A DNA stretch of 64,000 bases from Prolixibacteraceae bacterium (GCA_019856515.1 CP082230.1:1612001-1676000); one strand, 5' to 3'; numbered from the stretch's first letter, positions 26,439 through 35,600 are shown. A program made the numbers and translations. Notes: a model not told the origin generated them from the sequence alone.

Positions 26439-27584
26439 CTATGGAACCCATACCTTTGGCTTAATATCACACGGAATAGAATCATCAAACTGATCATCGT
26501 ATTGAAGATATCGAGCTTTCGACTTTCCCAACAACTCTCTTATCACTTTCTCATCAGAAGAAGCTTTTGATCTTAGTTTAGAATTATAGAATGCAATAGA
26601 GTCTTTTCCAATAAATGAATATGGTAAAACAGTAAAGCAGTAACCGTTAGACTCTTTAAAGCGATGCACATAGGTGGTTTGATAGGAAACATCTTCCACA
26701 TGAGTCTTCTCTCCATTTTTCATCAATGTCACATGAACAATTAGCCCAATATCTTTAGGACTTTCGCGTTGATTAGAGATAAAATTACCTAATGAGTACA
26801 CACACAACTCTTGTTTTTCTCTATTCCAATCAATTGGCTGAACAACATGAGGATGGGACCCAATAACTACCCGCACTCCGTTTTCATGTAGAAATGTTGT
26901 CAATCGTCGCTGAGATCGAGATGGCTTTAACTGATATTCATTCCCCCAGTGCAACATCACCACAACTTCATCCACCTGTTTCTTTCTGATGGAATCAATA
27001 TCATTTTTAATTTGCACTGTATCGATATAATTAATCATTATAGGCGGCCTTGCAGTAATACCATTTGTGCCATAAGTATAATTTAAAACCCCTATACGAA
27101 AATCACCTTTCTGTAATACCAAGCCATTTAAGGAGTCATGAGAAGCACTATCTCTATATGCACCCATATATGGAATACCACGCGATTCCAATTTACGTGT
27201 AGTTCTTACAACCCCTCTACTTCCTCTATCTAAGACATGATTATTAGCCAATGCAAAGACATCAATTCCAGCATCTCTACTCGCGTCCAACAAAGATGCT
27301 GGAGAAGAAAATGTAGGATATCCTGCGTAAGGAGCTCCAGCCAATGTCACCTCTAAATTACCAATGGTAAAATCCGATTTACTTAAAGACCTTTTGACAT
27401 ACTGAAAACAGTGCTGGTAAGCATTCACATCAGGGAAATGACGTTCGTGATATGCTGCATCCTCTATCTGGGCACCATGGCCCATTATATCGCCTATAAA
27501 AGTTAAAGTAACCCTATCTTGTGCTATTGCAGGTTGAAAAAACAAGAAGCACAAAATCAATAAAAAGTGTCGTCCAAAGCACAT
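26439..27584 (-). CDS. CapA family metallophosphoesterase-like protein
   Basis: 381 residues from ATG 27584 with signal peptide RHFLLILCFLFFQPAIAQ. A longer frame would begin inside a tRNA-Asp gene and is rejected. CapA/PgsA motifs in order: TFIGDIMGHG, GNLEVTLAG, ALANNHVLDRGSRGV, MLHWGNEYQLKPSRSQR and VVIGSHPHVVQPI. These form the metal site of the calcineurin-like CapA family, named after poly-gamma-glutamate capsule synthesis. No capB/capC partners are present, so a capsule role is not supported here and the substrate is unknown. It lies directly behind the terminator of the tRNA-Asp cluster. Confidence 0.85.
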   Translation of the reverse strand: MCFGRHFLLILCFLFFQPAIAQDRVTLTFIGDIMGHGAQIEDAAYHERHFPDVNAYQHCFQYVKRSLSKSDFTIGNLEVTLAGAPYAGYPTFSSPASLLDASRDAGIDVFALANNHVLDRGSRGVVRTTRKLESRGIPYMGAYRDSASHDSLNGLVLQKGDFRIGVLNYTYGTNGITARPPIMINYIDTVQIKNDIDSIRKKQVDEVVVMLHWGNEYQLKPSRSQRRLTTFLHENGVRVVIGSHPHVVQPIDWNREKQELCVYSLGNFISNQRESPKDIGLIVHVTLMKNGEKTHVEDVSYQTTYVHRFKESNGYCFTVLPYSFIGKDSIAFYNSKLRSKASSDEKVIRELLGKSKARYLQYDDQFDDSIPCDIKPKVWVP

Positions 27585-27614
27585 ATCTTGAATATATTTA
27601 CTCAAATATAAGAC

Positions 27615-27647
27615 AAAAAAAAAGCTCCACAATCTCTTGTGAAGCTT
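27615..27647 (-). terminator. Terminator of the tRNA-Asp cluster
   Basis: AAGCTCCACA (27622-27631) pairs with TGTGAAGCTT (27638-27647), with one G-U in the minus RNA, followed by a run of T on the minus strand. It separates the tRNAs from the CapA gene. Confidence 0.85.
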
Positions 27648-27652
27648 TTCTG

Positions 27653-27726
27653 CGGTCTGGACGGGACTCGAACCCGCGACCCCATGCGTGACAGGCATGT
27701 ATTCTAACCAACTGAACTACCAAACC
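27653..27726 (-). tRNA. tRNA-Asp (anticodon GUC), promoter-distal copy
   Basis: The acceptor GGTTTGG pairs with CCAGACC. The anticodon loop CTGTCAC gives GTC. The discriminator is G, as expected for Asp. No CCA is encoded. Confidence 0.96.
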
Positions 27727-27752
27727 AAAAACATTTAAGAGAGACCTCTGAG

Positions 27753-27826
27753 CGGTCTGGACGGGACTCGAACCCGCGACCCCATGCGTGACAGGCATGT
27801 ATTCTAACCAACTGAACTACCAAACC
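27753..27826 (-). tRNA. tRNA-Asp (anticodon GUC), middle copy
   Basis: Identical to the other two copies. It is flanked by a perfect 13-bp inverted repeat in the spacers (27733-27745 and 27843-27855). Confidence 0.96.
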
Positions 27827-27879
27827 AAAAGCTTTTACTTCAGTCTCTCTTAAATCATTATTTTAAAGAACTAATCTTG

Positions 27880-27953
27880 CGGTCTGGACGGGACTCGAAC
27901 CCGCGACCCCATGCGTGACAGGCATGTATTCTAACCAACTGAACTACCAAACC
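27880..27953 (-). tRNA. tRNA-Asp (anticodon GUC), promoter-proximal copy
   Basis: Identical in sequence to the other two; first in the transcript, 48 bases after the -7 box. Confidence 0.96.
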
Positions 27954-28001
27954 AAGATGTCGTGCTTTTCTTTTAGAGTGTGTCTCTCTCGAAAGGCGTT
28001 G

Positions 28002-28032
28002 CAAATATAGATCATGTTTCTTTTTTTACAAA
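28002..28032 (-). promoter_or_regulatory. Promoter of the tRNA-Asp cluster
   Basis: On the minus strand TTTG (28029-28032) and TATATTTG (28002-28009) with 19 bases between, an excellent consensus match. The whole promoter is enclosed by an 11-bp inverted repeat (27982-27992 and 28064-28074). Confidence 0.82.
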
Positions 28033-28097
28033 TTTTGCAAGCACTTTTTTTCAAAGAATTTTCTCGAGAGAGACCTTACAAAGGGAGTTTTCACGCC

Positions 28098-28649
28098 TTA
28101 CTCTGCCTCTTCAATCTTCCAAAAAAATGAGAAATGAACACTCCCATACCTTCTTAACTCCCTGAAATTAGGATGAGTGGAATAGTCCGTCTTTTTACCA
28201 TGTTCAACAATTAAAAGACCATCTTCATTAAGCAAATTTGCACCGAAAATTTTTTCAGGAATTTCTTCTATTTTACCTAATTCGTATGGTGGATCAGCAA
28301 AAACAACATCAAACTTTCTTCGTGATGATGAAACAAACCGAAACACATCTCCTCTGATAGGACTTACGATCCTTGAAATATTCAGTTGATCCAAACATTC
28401 TCGTATAAAAGTAAAATGTCGACTATCTTTTTCCACGATAGTTATATCTCGACACCCGTGAGATGCCATTTCATAGGAGATAGCTCCAGTTCCACCAAAT
28501 AAATCTAAGAAAGAGACCTCCTCGAAGTCTATCCTATTTCTTAAAATGTTAAACAAACTCTCCCTTGCAAAGTCCGTTGTCGGTCTTGCCGTAAACTTCT
28601 TTCCAGGTCTTAACTGCTTCCCTTTAAATTGTCCGCCTATAATTCGCAT
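28098..28649 (-). CDS. rsmD: 16S rRNA (guanine966-N2)-methyltransferase RsmD
   Basis: 183 residues, the usual length. Opens with the family signature MRIIGGQFKGKQLRPGKKFTARPTTDFARESLFNIL; the SAM motif LDLFGGTGAISYEMASHG and the N6/N2-methyltransferase catalytic motif DPPYE are both present. It methylates G966 in helix 31 of 16S rRNA during small-subunit assembly. It overlaps the upstream DUF3822 gene by 13 bases, a close coupling typical of this pair in Bacteroidota. Confidence 0.93.
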   Translation of the reverse strand: MRIIGGQFKGKQLRPGKKFTARPTTDFARESLFNILRNRIDFEEVSFLDLFGGTGAISYEMASHGCRDITIVEKDSRHFTFIRECLDQLNISRIVSPIRGDVFRFVSSSRRKFDVVFADPPYELGKIEEIPEKIFGANLLNEDGLLIVEHGKKTDYSTHPNFRELRRYGSVHFSFFWKIEEAE

Positions 28650-29500
28650 CTATATACATTTAAAAAAGGCATATATTGAAACATTGGGGCATCTAACACC
28701 TCCTCTTGTTGCTCAATATACAACCCTCCATTGTAAAAATCCACACTACTAAACTCTGATTGCAATAACATAATCTCTTCATCTTCCAATGAAATCTCGC
28801 CCATCAAACACAATGAAGACGCTTTGACATTTAAATTATTCTGTTTTAATGCCGCAAATAGATAAAAGGGAACATCCATGCCTCCCCTCAAGTCATATCG
28901 ATTACATAACAGCAAACAACCTTTTTCATCATACAACACCACGTTCATCGATCTCCGCCTGACAGAAGCAACAAGACTAGGTTTCCTCAATGGGCCCTTG
29001 AATTGCTTTTCATCCAACAACAGAACCTGTGTATGAATTAAATGAAACTGCTCAAAATAACGTTTTACAACCTCTAAAAGTGATACTGGCACAGCGAATA
29101 ACACCCCAACATTGCTTTGACAGACCTCATTCCAAATAATACTATCCCATTCGTGACTAAAATCAGGAAAATGCAGATCACAATATAATGACACATCCTC
29201 TTTTTGAAACATCGAAGTAGGCACCACCAATGATCGTTCAAGATCAACAACTACAATATTTCTTTTAAAATCACCATTTCGAAAAGGAAGCGTCTCTAAC
29301 CAATGAGCAAGTGATACTGCCAAAAGAGCAACTGGAGTTGCAACAATAGACTCGAAACCATAAGCAACCAAACGAGGCTTTTCTCCTCCAACATCTACTA
29401 TAGAAAAAGAAAATCCATCCAAGCTAACTTGGATGGATCTTTCGTATCGATAAAAGTCCTCATTCGAAACCGAGCTATCCACATAGATATTAGATTTCAT
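28637..29500 (-). CDS. DUF3822 family protein
   Basis: 287 residues. Resembles the Bacteroidota-specific DUF3822 family, whose members have an actin/ASKHA-like fold but no known activity. Visible features: RYERSIQVSLDGFSFSIVD at the N-terminus, strand-rich segments such as RNIVVVDLERSLVVPTSMF, and a second half with VASVRRRSMNVVLYDEKGCLLLCNRYDLRG. There is no signal peptide. It overlaps rsmD and is probably co-transcribed with it; the functional link is unknown. Confidence 0.72.
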   Translation of the reverse strand: MKSNIYVDSSVSNEDFYRYERSIQVSLDGFSFSIVDVGGEKPRLVAYGFESIVATPVALLAVSLAHWLETLPFRNGDFKRNIVVVDLERSLVVPTSMFQKEDVSLYCDLHFPDFSHEWDSIIWNEVCQSNVGVLFAVPVSLLEVVKRYFEQFHLIHTQVLLLDEKQFKGPLRKPSLVASVRRRSMNVVLYDEKGCLLLCNRYDLRGGMDVPFYLFAALKQNNLNVKASSLCLMGEISLEDEEIMLLQSEFSSVDFYNGGLYIEQQEEVLDAPMFQYMPFLNVYRCEL

Positions 29501-29534
29501 AATGAAAGGTTTTATGTTATTTATTCTTTATGCT

Positions 29535-30179
29535 TTATTCCCAGTTACCAGCATTATTGTTTGCTTCTGTAACAGAACCAACTTTTAGACCAGGGAATTT
29601 ATTATTAACACGAGCTGCCTCATTGTCATTAATAATAAATTGTTCATAATCACCTTTAAGCTCTTCTAAATATTGGTTGTTATGACATTTTGCTTCAAAA
29701 ACAGGAACCTTAACACCTGACCCAGTAGTAATGATTGTTGCGCCCAATTGGAAACGCTGATCTTTACAATTAGGAACGACAGCTAAGTCATTTGGATTAA
29801 AGCCCTTCGCTTTAAACAAAGAATCTTGAACACCGATATAAATCGTATCACGAATAATAAGCCCTTTCTTAAGTGCTTTTGCTTCTGTCCAACCTGCATC
29901 CACCATCGAATCAGTTAATGAACCAATGCGTCGCACCAATGGAAGAGAATCATCAGCTACGAAAGTAATTAAAGTATCCCAACTACCTGTAAACTGTCCG
30001 TTAACACTCTTAAAAGCCAACTCTGCTTTACGTACATCTTTCAATTTAGCAACTACGGCATCGTAGCGCACCTTTTTCGCCTTCTTATATAGCATTGGTT
30101 GCTCAACTGTCTTGTAAATCTGAAACGCAATAAATGCCGAGATAGCAATCAATACTACTTGAATCAATATTTTTTTCAT
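29535..30179 (-). CDS. Membrane-anchored conserved hypothetical protein, pseudopilin-like N-terminus
   Basis: 214 residues. One N-terminal hydrophobic helix (ILIQVVLIAISAFIAFQIY) is followed by a long helix with KLKDVRKAELAFKSVNGQFTGSWDTLITFV. This is reminiscent of the helix plus ARKAQ...NGxYP segment of type II pseudopilins, but there is no G|FTLIE-type cleavage site. The rest is a globular, probably exported domain with two Cys residues (NCKDQ, AKCHN). It lies 34 bases upstream of DUF3822-rsmD and may be the first gene of that operon. Function unknown. Confidence 0.6.
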   Translation of the reverse strand: MKKILIQVVLIAISAFIAFQIYKTVEQPMLYKKAKKVRYDAVVAKLKDVRKAELAFKSVNGQFTGSWDTLITFVADDSLPLVRRIGSLTDSMVDAGWTEAKALKKGLIIRDTIYIGVQDSLFKAKGFNPNDLAVVPNCKDQRFQLGATIITTGSGVKVPVFEAKCHNNQYLEELKGDYEQFIINDNEAARVNNKFPGLKVGSVTEANNNAGNWE

Positions 30180-30212
30180 ACTCTTTCGTTAATGAAATTA
30201 CTGGTTTGTCTG

Positions 30213-30220
30213 CAAATTTA
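30213..30220 (-). promoter_or_regulatory. Candidate -7 promoter box for the 30179-28098 unit
   Basis: TAAATTTG on the minus strand (TAnnTTTG), 34 bases before the start codon of the membrane protein. Confidence 0.5.
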
Positions 30221-30267
30221 AGAAAAAAAATAAATTTTATTCTCTGTAATTTCCTTAATTTGGCATT

Positions 30268-31707
30268 ATGCAAAAAAAAGAATTTACACTGAAACTTCAA
30301 AGCACCTTAACATTTGATCTAACATCCGATCAAATGGGACTTATTGAGGCTTTATTCAATTTTATTTTCAATGATAAAAATGTCAATATTTTTATCATTA
30401 AAGGATATGCAGGAACTGGAAAAACCACAATTATTGGAGCATTTATTCAAACATTAAGAGCTTTTGGTATTTCCACATCTCAGATGGCACCCACTGGTAG
30501 GGCAGCCAAAGTCCTACATGACCACACAGGATTGCAAGTAAACACAATACACAAAAGCATATACCAACAGCGCAATGTTGGAACGATAGACTATCAATTT
30601 AACAAACGTGCTTTTAGTGATGAATTTCAGACCTATTTTATAGATGAAGCCTCCATGATCTCTGGTCAAAGTTTTAAGGATGCCATTTTTGGATCTGGTA
30701 ACATCTTAGAAGATCTAATCACCACCACGCTGACTAGCGAAAATAACAAATTAATATTTATAGGTGATGATGCACAGCTTCCTCCTATAGGACAAGAACA
30801 TGCTCCAGCACTGGACAAAAAACATCTTGAACAATTTGGGTTCGAGGTTTCAACCTATCGACTGACCGAAGTAGTACGCCACCAAAAACAATCTGGCATC
30901 CTGCATAATGCAACAAAAATAAGAGACATCATTACAGACACTACTTGTTGGGACAAACAGTTAAAGTTTGACATTCAAGAGTTTGAAGACCTCAACAAGT
31001 CGAATGGCAGAGATGTTATCGAGGAGATTGAAACATGTTATGACAAACAAGGAAGATCGGAAACCATACTGATAACTCGATCAAACAAAAGAGCTACTAT
31101 TTTCAACCAGGGAATAAGAAACTCAATTTTTTTCTATGAAGAAAAAATAGAGACAGGAGATCTTATCATGGTCGTTAAGAACAACTATTTTTGGAGCAAA
31201 GAATACAAAGAGATTGACTTTATTGCCAACGGAGAGATCGCAGAAGTAACTCGTGTTGGACGCACTGAGAATGTCTATGGAGTTAATTTTGTGGACCTCG
31301 AACTTCGCCTACTCGAGAGTGAGCAAGAGATATCATGCAAGGCCTTCCTTGACCTTCTTCACTCAGATCAAGGAAACATAAACTATGCAAAAACAAAAGA
31401 GCTATACTTCAACATATTGGAAGAACATAGAGAGCTAGCGACCCAACGCGAACAGTGGAAACATATTCGTGAATGTCCTTATTTCAATGCACTTCAAATA
31501 AAATTCTCATATGCTATCACGTGTCATAAAGCACAAGGTGGCCAATGGAAAAACGTATTTATCGACCAAGGTTATATTACAGAAGAACACCTAGATTCAA
31601 ACTTTCTTAAATGGCTATACTCTGCTATCACAAGAGCTAAAGACAAAGCCTTTCTACTAAACTTCAATAAAGAGTTCTTTCACGAAAAAGACCAAGAAAT
31701 ATTCTAG
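30268..31707 (+). CDS. RecD-like superfamily 1 DNA helicase
   Basis: 479 residues, without a nuclease or long N-terminal domain. Motifs in order: Walker A IIKGYAGTGKTTI, motif Ia MAPTGRAAKVL with ...VNTIHKSIY, Walker B YFIDEASMIS, motif III LIFIGDDAQLPPIG, and a C-terminal UvrD_C_2-type end SYAITCHKAQGGQWKNVFID...LYSAITRAKDKAFLLNF (motifs V and VI). These are the hallmarks of RecD2/Dda-type 5'-3' helicases. The cellular role is not defined by context; it is divergent from the preceding operon and followed closely by a DUF2750 gene with its own promoter box. Confidence 0.86.
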   Translation: MQKKEFTLKLQSTLTFDLTSDQMGLIEALFNFIFNDKNVNIFIIKGYAGTGKTTIIGAFIQTLRAFGISTSQMAPTGRAAKVLHDHTGLQVNTIHKSIYQQRNVGTIDYQFNKRAFSDEFQTYFIDEASMISGQSFKDAIFGSGNILEDLITTTLTSENNKLIFIGDDAQLPPIGQEHAPALDKKHLEQFGFEVSTYRLTEVVRHQKQSGILHNATKIRDIITDTTCWDKQLKFDIQEFEDLNKSNGRDVIEEIETCYDKQGRSETILITRSNKRATIFNQGIRNSIFFYEEKIETGDLIMVVKNNYFWSKEYKEIDFIANGEIAEVTRVGRTENVYGVNFVDLELRLLESEQEISCKAFLDLLHSDQGNINYAKTKELYFNILEEHRELATQREQWKHIRECPYFNALQIKFSYAITCHKAQGGQWKNVFIDQGYITEEHLDSNFLKWLYSAITRAKDKAFLLNFNKEFFHEKDQEIF

Positions 31708-31718
31708 GAAATCTTCAT

Positions 31719-31726
31719 TATATTTG
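31719..31726 (+). promoter_or_regulatory. Candidate -7 promoter box for the DUF2750 gene
   Basis: TATATTTG, 33 bases before ATG 31760. The TTG that could be read as an in-frame start (31724) is the end of this box. Confidence 0.55.
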
Positions 31727-31759
31727 AACCATTCAATTCATACACGACAATATTTTACA

Positions 31760-32212
31760 ATGGAAAATAACAAAGAAGTCTTACTAAAACTTCAAAACTT
31801 CTTAAATGAAGTAAGCCGAACAGGAGAAGTGTGGACATTAGAAAATGAAGTAGGATTTGCAACGACACAATCCACTATCTACGCTGACAACGAAGGCAAG
31901 CCAGTAAATAAACTATGTTTTTGGGAGTCTAAAGAGAGAGCCCTTGAGGTCTCGACAGTAGAGTGGAAAACATATCAGCCTACATCATTTCCATTGGGAG
32001 AATTCCTAGAACAATGGTGTGTTGGTATAGCCAATCAAGGGTACCATATTGAATTAAACATGGGTAAAGATTTTGTTGGATATGAAGCGCACCCTTTAGA
32101 ACTTGCCATGATCATCATTGAAAAGCTGAATGAAGAGAATGCAAGTGTTCCACTACAAAACTATATGAGTCTTCAAGATTTTCACGACCAATTAAAGCAA
32201 GCTTTAAGCTAA
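31760..32212 (+). CDS. DUF2750 family protein
   Basis: 150 residues from ATG 31760, chosen because the upstream TTG lies in a promoter box. It resembles DUF2750: a helical start NKEVLLKLQNFLNEVSRTGEVWTLENEVGFAT, then LCFWESKERALEV and a middle segment YQPTSFPLGEFLEQWCVGIANQGYHIELN. It is cytoplasmic, with no signal peptide or membrane helix. The family has no established function. It may be partly co-transcribed with the upstream helicase. Confidence 0.7.
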   Translation: MENNKEVLLKLQNFLNEVSRTGEVWTLENEVGFATTQSTIYADNEGKPVNKLCFWESKERALEVSTVEWKTYQPTSFPLGEFLEQWCVGIANQGYHIELNMGKDFVGYEAHPLELAMIIIEKLNEENASVPLQNYMSLQDFHDQLKQALS

Positions 32213-32316
32213 TGCAAATGGAATTACAAAATGACCTATATTGTTTATTAATTCATTTGAGATGAAAATATCAATCATCGGTCTCCAATAGAAAGAAGGC
32301 AGAGATACTAATAAAC

Positions 32317-32353
32317 AAAAAGCGAAGTGTATTAAAATACACTCCGCTTTTTT
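32317..32353. terminator. Bidirectional terminator between DUF2750 gene and guaA
   Basis: A 16-bp near-perfect stem (32317-32332 with 32337-32352, one mismatch) around TAAA, with A-rich left and T-rich right flanks. It fits convergent transcription from both sides. Confidence 0.88.
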
Positions 32354-32378
32354 ATAATATATATCATCTATTAAGGAA

Positions 32379-33911
32379 CTATTCCCACTCAATAGTTGCA
32401 GGTGGTTTTGACGATATATCATAAACCACACGGTTAATTCCTCTCACCTTATTAATAATATCGTTAGATACTTTTGCCAAAAATTCATATGGCAAATGAA
32501 CCCAATCGGCAGTCATTCCATCTGTAGAAGCAACAGCTCTTAAAGCAACGACATTTTCATACGTACGCTCATCCCCCATTACACCAACAGACTGTACAGG
32601 CAACAACATCACTCCTGCTTGCCAAACATCATCATATAATCCCCACTCACGAAGACTATTAATAAAGATAGCATCAGCTTCTTGCAAAATACACACCTTT
32701 TCAGGAGTTACATCACTTAAAATACGGATACCTAAACCTGGACCTGGGAAAGGGTGTCTTCCTAAAAGTTTCGCATCAATGCCTAAAGCTTTTCCGACTC
32801 TTCTCACCTCATCCTTGAATAACAAATTCAACGGCTCTACAACTTTTAGCTTCATATAATCAGGCAATCCACCCACATTATGATGAGACTTAATTGTTGC
32901 TGAAGGACCTCCGTTCACAGAAACAGACTCAATCACATCAGGATAGATAGTTCCTTGACCTAACCATTTCACATTCTGAATCTTGTGAGACTCCTCATCA
33001 AAGACTTCCACAAAATCTTTTCCTATAACTTTTCTTTTGGCCTCTGGATCAACAACACCAGCCAAATCATTATAGAATTTTTGCTTCGCATCAACTCCGA
33101 TCACATTCAATCCCATTCCTTTGTAGGAATCCAATACGCTCTCGAATTCATCCTTACGCAACAATCCATTATCTACAAAGATAGAAGTAAGGTTATCACC
33201 TATCGCTTTATGTAAAAGCACACCAGCAACGGTCGAATCAACACCTCCTGAAAGACCTAAAACAACTTTATCGTCACCTATCTGCGCTTTCAGTTTGGCC
33301 ACTGTTTCATCAATAAATGAATCGGGTGTCCAACTCTGATCACAACCACAAACATCAACAATAAAATTCTTAAGAATCGTTGTTCCCTCTAAAGAGTGAT
33401 ACACTTCTGGGTGAAATTGAATCGCATAAGTATCTTCTCCTTTGATATGATACGCAGCATTCTCCACATCTTCAGTAGAAGCGATCACTTCATAATTATC
33501 TGGCAAACTAGTAATAGTATCACCATGAGACATCCATACCTGTGATGGTTGAGAAACTCCTTTAAGAAGGGCATTTTCACTATTTACATACTGAAGGTTT
33601 GCTCTTCCATATTCACGACTATCAGACGCTCCAACCTCACCCCCGAAGAAATGAGCCAAATATTGCGCTCCATAACACACTCCTAAAAGTGGCATTTTCC
33701 CTTTAATCTCAGACAAATCAATACGAGGACCTTTTTCATCTCTGACAGAATATGGGCTTCCTGACAAGATTACCCCTTTAACTGTTTCGTCGATCTCAGG
33801 GTAATGATTGAAAGGGTGAATTTCGCAATAAACGTTAAGTTCGCGTACACGTCTTCCGATCAATTGGGTATACTGAGACCCAAAATCTAAAATGAGTATT
33901 TTCTCCTGCAT
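32379..33911 (-). CDS. guaA: GMP synthase (glutamine-hydrolysing)
   Basis: Amidates XMP to GMP. 510 residues. An N-terminal class I glutamine amidotransferase domain ([18 protein letters not shown]; nucleophile Cys in GVCYGAQYL; His/Glu in IQFHPEVYH) is followed by the PP-loop synthetase domain ([18 protein letters not shown]). The C-terminal dimerisation domain has the substrate loop [18 protein letters not shown] and ends KPPATIEWE, exactly as in the family. It is monocistronic. No purine riboswitch is recognisable upstream. Confidence 0.97.
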   Translation of the reverse strand: MQEKILILDFGSQYTQLIGRRVRELNVYCEIHPFNHYPEIDETVKGVILSGSPYSVRDEKGPRIDLSEIKGKMPLLGVCYGAQYLAHFFGGEVGASDSREYGRANLQYVNSENALLKGVSQPSQVWMSHGDTITSLPDNYEVIASTEDVENAAYHIKGEDTYAIQFHPEVYHSLEGTTILKNFIVDVCGCDQSWTPDSFIDETVAKLKAQIGDDKVVLGLSGGVDSTVAGVLLHKAIGDNLTSIFVDNGLLRKDEFESVLDSYKGMGLNVIGVDAKQKFYNDLAGVVDPEAKRKVIGKDFVEVFDEESHKIQNVKWLGQGTIYPDVIESVSVNGGPSATIKSHHNVGGLPDYMKLKVVEPLNLLFKDEVRRVGKALGIDAKLLGRHPFPGPGLGIRILSDVTPEKVCILQEADAIFINSLREWGLYDDVWQAGVMLLPVQSVGVMGDERTYENVVALRAVASTDGMTADWVHLPYEFLAKVSNDIINKVRGINRVVYDISSKPPATIEWE

Positions 33912-33952
33912 AAATGGGATTTAAAAAATAGGTAATAATTGGATAATTGGCG

Positions 33953-33960
33953 CAAATATA
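33953..33960 (-). promoter_or_regulatory. Candidate -7 promoter box for guaA
   Basis: TATATTTG on the minus strand, 42 bases before the guaA start. Confidence 0.55.
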
Positions 33961-34128
33961 TATCTTTTTTTCATTTTCGTCATGCTTGACCCCTCCACTT
34001 TTATACGATTTAACACCAATTCTACATTGAGATAGTGCACAACCGATTTTGTATTGATATCAATTCAGAAAATTACACCTACTAATATTTACACCAATTA
34101 TCACAGGAACCATATTGCTAAATACCCC

Positions 34129-35004
34129 TTAAGAGAGATAATAATTCATTAACCCCATCGCCTGGGCTTTATACTCTTCACCATATATATTCATATGGTT
34201 CAACATATGGTATAACATATAGACATTCTGGCGTTCTTCCCAATCTGAAGGCAATGGGTTTGTTTCATGATATCCTCTATAAAAATCGGCTTCAAATCCC
34301 CCAAACAGTGAAGTCATCGCAAGATCGGCCTCACGATGACCATAGTAAATAGCGGAATCGATCAATACCGGATCTCCATTATTACCAACTAAGTAGTTAC
34401 CACTCCATAAGTCACCATGAAGCAAAGAGGGAGTCTCATTCTCCACAGGCAATAGAATCATTGGATAAATCTCCTCAAACTTATGGAATGACTTCGAGAA
34501 ATAGATATCTACAAGGCCATTCTTTTTGGCAAGTTCATACTGAGGCAACAGGCGTTTGTTCCAAAAAAACAGAGTCCATGATCTAGCCTCTTCCTTTGTT
34601 GCTAAATTAGATTGCAAGTTAGGTCCAATATAATTGTCATAACTTAAACCAAACTCATCCCCTTTCATCTCATGCATTTTAGCCACTTGCACACCAAAAT
34701 CATAGAAGAAGTTATACCCAACCCTGTTTTTAGCAATGTAATCCATCAATATAAATCGATTACCATTATATGAAACCTTTGGAGTGTTTACACAACCTAG
34801 TCGATTCAACGTTCTCAAGCCTCGGACTTCAACACCCATATCCACCGTATCATCAGTAGAATATTTAAGAAAATATTGCATATCAGGACGAAACTGAATC
34901 ACAGCAGTCTCTGTAAAATGTCCAATATGTTGATGTGATATTAATTGAATAGGCTCTTCAGCCCAAACTTCGATTTGTTCTAAAACAGAATTAGGTATAC
35001 TCAT
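34129..35004 (-). CDS. Fructosamine kinase family protein (ketosamine 3-kinase-like)
   Basis: 291 residues from ATG 35004; a TTG eleven codons upstream is rejected because it overlaps the phosphatase gene. APH-like kinase fold with family signatures: VEVRGLRTLNRLGCVNTPKV, the hinge FILMDYI, the catalytic loop LLHGDLWSGNYL and the metal Asp in VLIDSAIYYGHREADLAM. Family members phosphorylate the C3 hydroxyl of protein-bound ketosamines so that the sugar detaches (deglycation); bacterial ones prefer ribulosamines or erythrulosamines. It lies 13 bases after an LMW phosphatase gene, a pairing that suits a deglycation role. Confidence 0.86.
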   Translation of the reverse strand: MSIPNSVLEQIEVWAEEPIQLISHQHIGHFTETAVIQFRPDMQYFLKYSTDDTVDMGVEVRGLRTLNRLGCVNTPKVSYNGNRFILMDYIAKNRVGYNFFYDFGVQVAKMHEMKGDEFGLSYDNYIGPNLQSNLATKEEARSWTLFFWNKRLLPQYELAKKNGLVDIYFSKSFHKFEEIYPMILLPVENETPSLLHGDLWSGNYLVGNNGDPVLIDSAIYYGHREADLAMTSLFGGFEADFYRGYHETNPLPSDWEERQNVYMLYHMLNHMNIYGEEYKAQAMGLMNYYLS

Positions 35005-35017
35005 GAAATAAGGAGAT

Positions 35018-35503
35018 TTATTTTTTAATTTTATCAAGCAACCCTTTACACGAATCTTCTAAGATATCCAACACCAACTCAAATCCTTCCGCACCACCGT
35101 AATAAGGGTCAGGAACCGTATCATAATCAAACCCAACACAATAATCTGTCATTCGATGCAATTTTGAAAGATCCGCTTCGTTTCTAGCTCTTGATTTCAA
35201 ATCTGAAATATTCGATCCATCCATCGCTATTATATAGTCAAACCTATCAAAATCAACATCTTTATCGAACGGTCTTGACAAACTCTCTAACACAAAATCT
35301 CTTTTTTCTGCGTGTTTCCTCATTCGTCCATCAGCTCGGCTTCCTTCATGATTACCAATCATTCCAGCCGAATCAATTTCGAACTGATCATCCAATCCCT
35401 CATCAGAAACATACTTCTTAAAAATTGCTTCTGCCGTCGGAGAACGACAAATATTACCAAGACATATAAATAAGACCGTTGTTGTATCGTTATGATTTTC
35501 CAT
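35018..35503 (-). CDS. Low molecular weight protein-tyrosine phosphatase family
   Basis: 161 residues. The P-loop CLGNICRS (Cys14 to Arg20, the CX5R motif) is at the N-terminus, and the general-acid Asp sits in VPDPYYGG near residue 128. It is a complete, catalytically competent-looking enzyme. Family members act on phosphotyrosine in exopolysaccharide systems or on small phospho-compounds. Here the partner gene is a ketosamine-kinase homolog in the same transcript and no tyrosine-kinase gene is visible, so a sugar-phosphate substrate is worth considering. Confidence 0.9.
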   Translation of the reverse strand: MENHNDTTTVLFICLGNICRSPTAEAIFKKYVSDEGLDDQFEIDSAGMIGNHEGSRADGRMRKHAEKRDFVLESLSRPFDKDVDFDRFDYIIAMDGSNISDLKSRARNEADLSKLHRMTDYCVGFDYDTVPDPYYGGAEGFELVLDILEDSCKGLLDKIKK

Positions 35504-35544
35504 TTCTTTAATTACTTAAATTTACATTTTAATTTATTTTATAA

Positions 35545-35552
35545 CAAATATA
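35545..35552 (-). promoter_or_regulatory. Candidate -7 promoter box for the phosphatase-kinase pair
   Basis: TATATTTG on the minus strand, 42 bases before the phosphatase start. Confidence 0.55.
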
Positions 35553-35600
35553 CGCCTCTATTTGTATTAAAACGAAGACATAGATTCAGTTATTTATCAT

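Noticed and set aside
26439..27584. Poly-gamma-glutamate capsule synthesis call
   Set aside because: Only the CapA-type domain is present; no capB/capC or pgs genes are adjacent.
27585..27798. N-terminal extension of the CapA gene and a 66-residue ORF (MPVTHGVAGSSPVQT)
   Set aside because: Both read through tRNA-Asp genes and the terminator; the signal peptide fixes the CapA start at 27584.
33912..34128. Purine riboswitch upstream of guaA
   Set aside because: No purine-aptamer core (conserved junction and loop-loop partners) could be recognised; only a promoter box is present.
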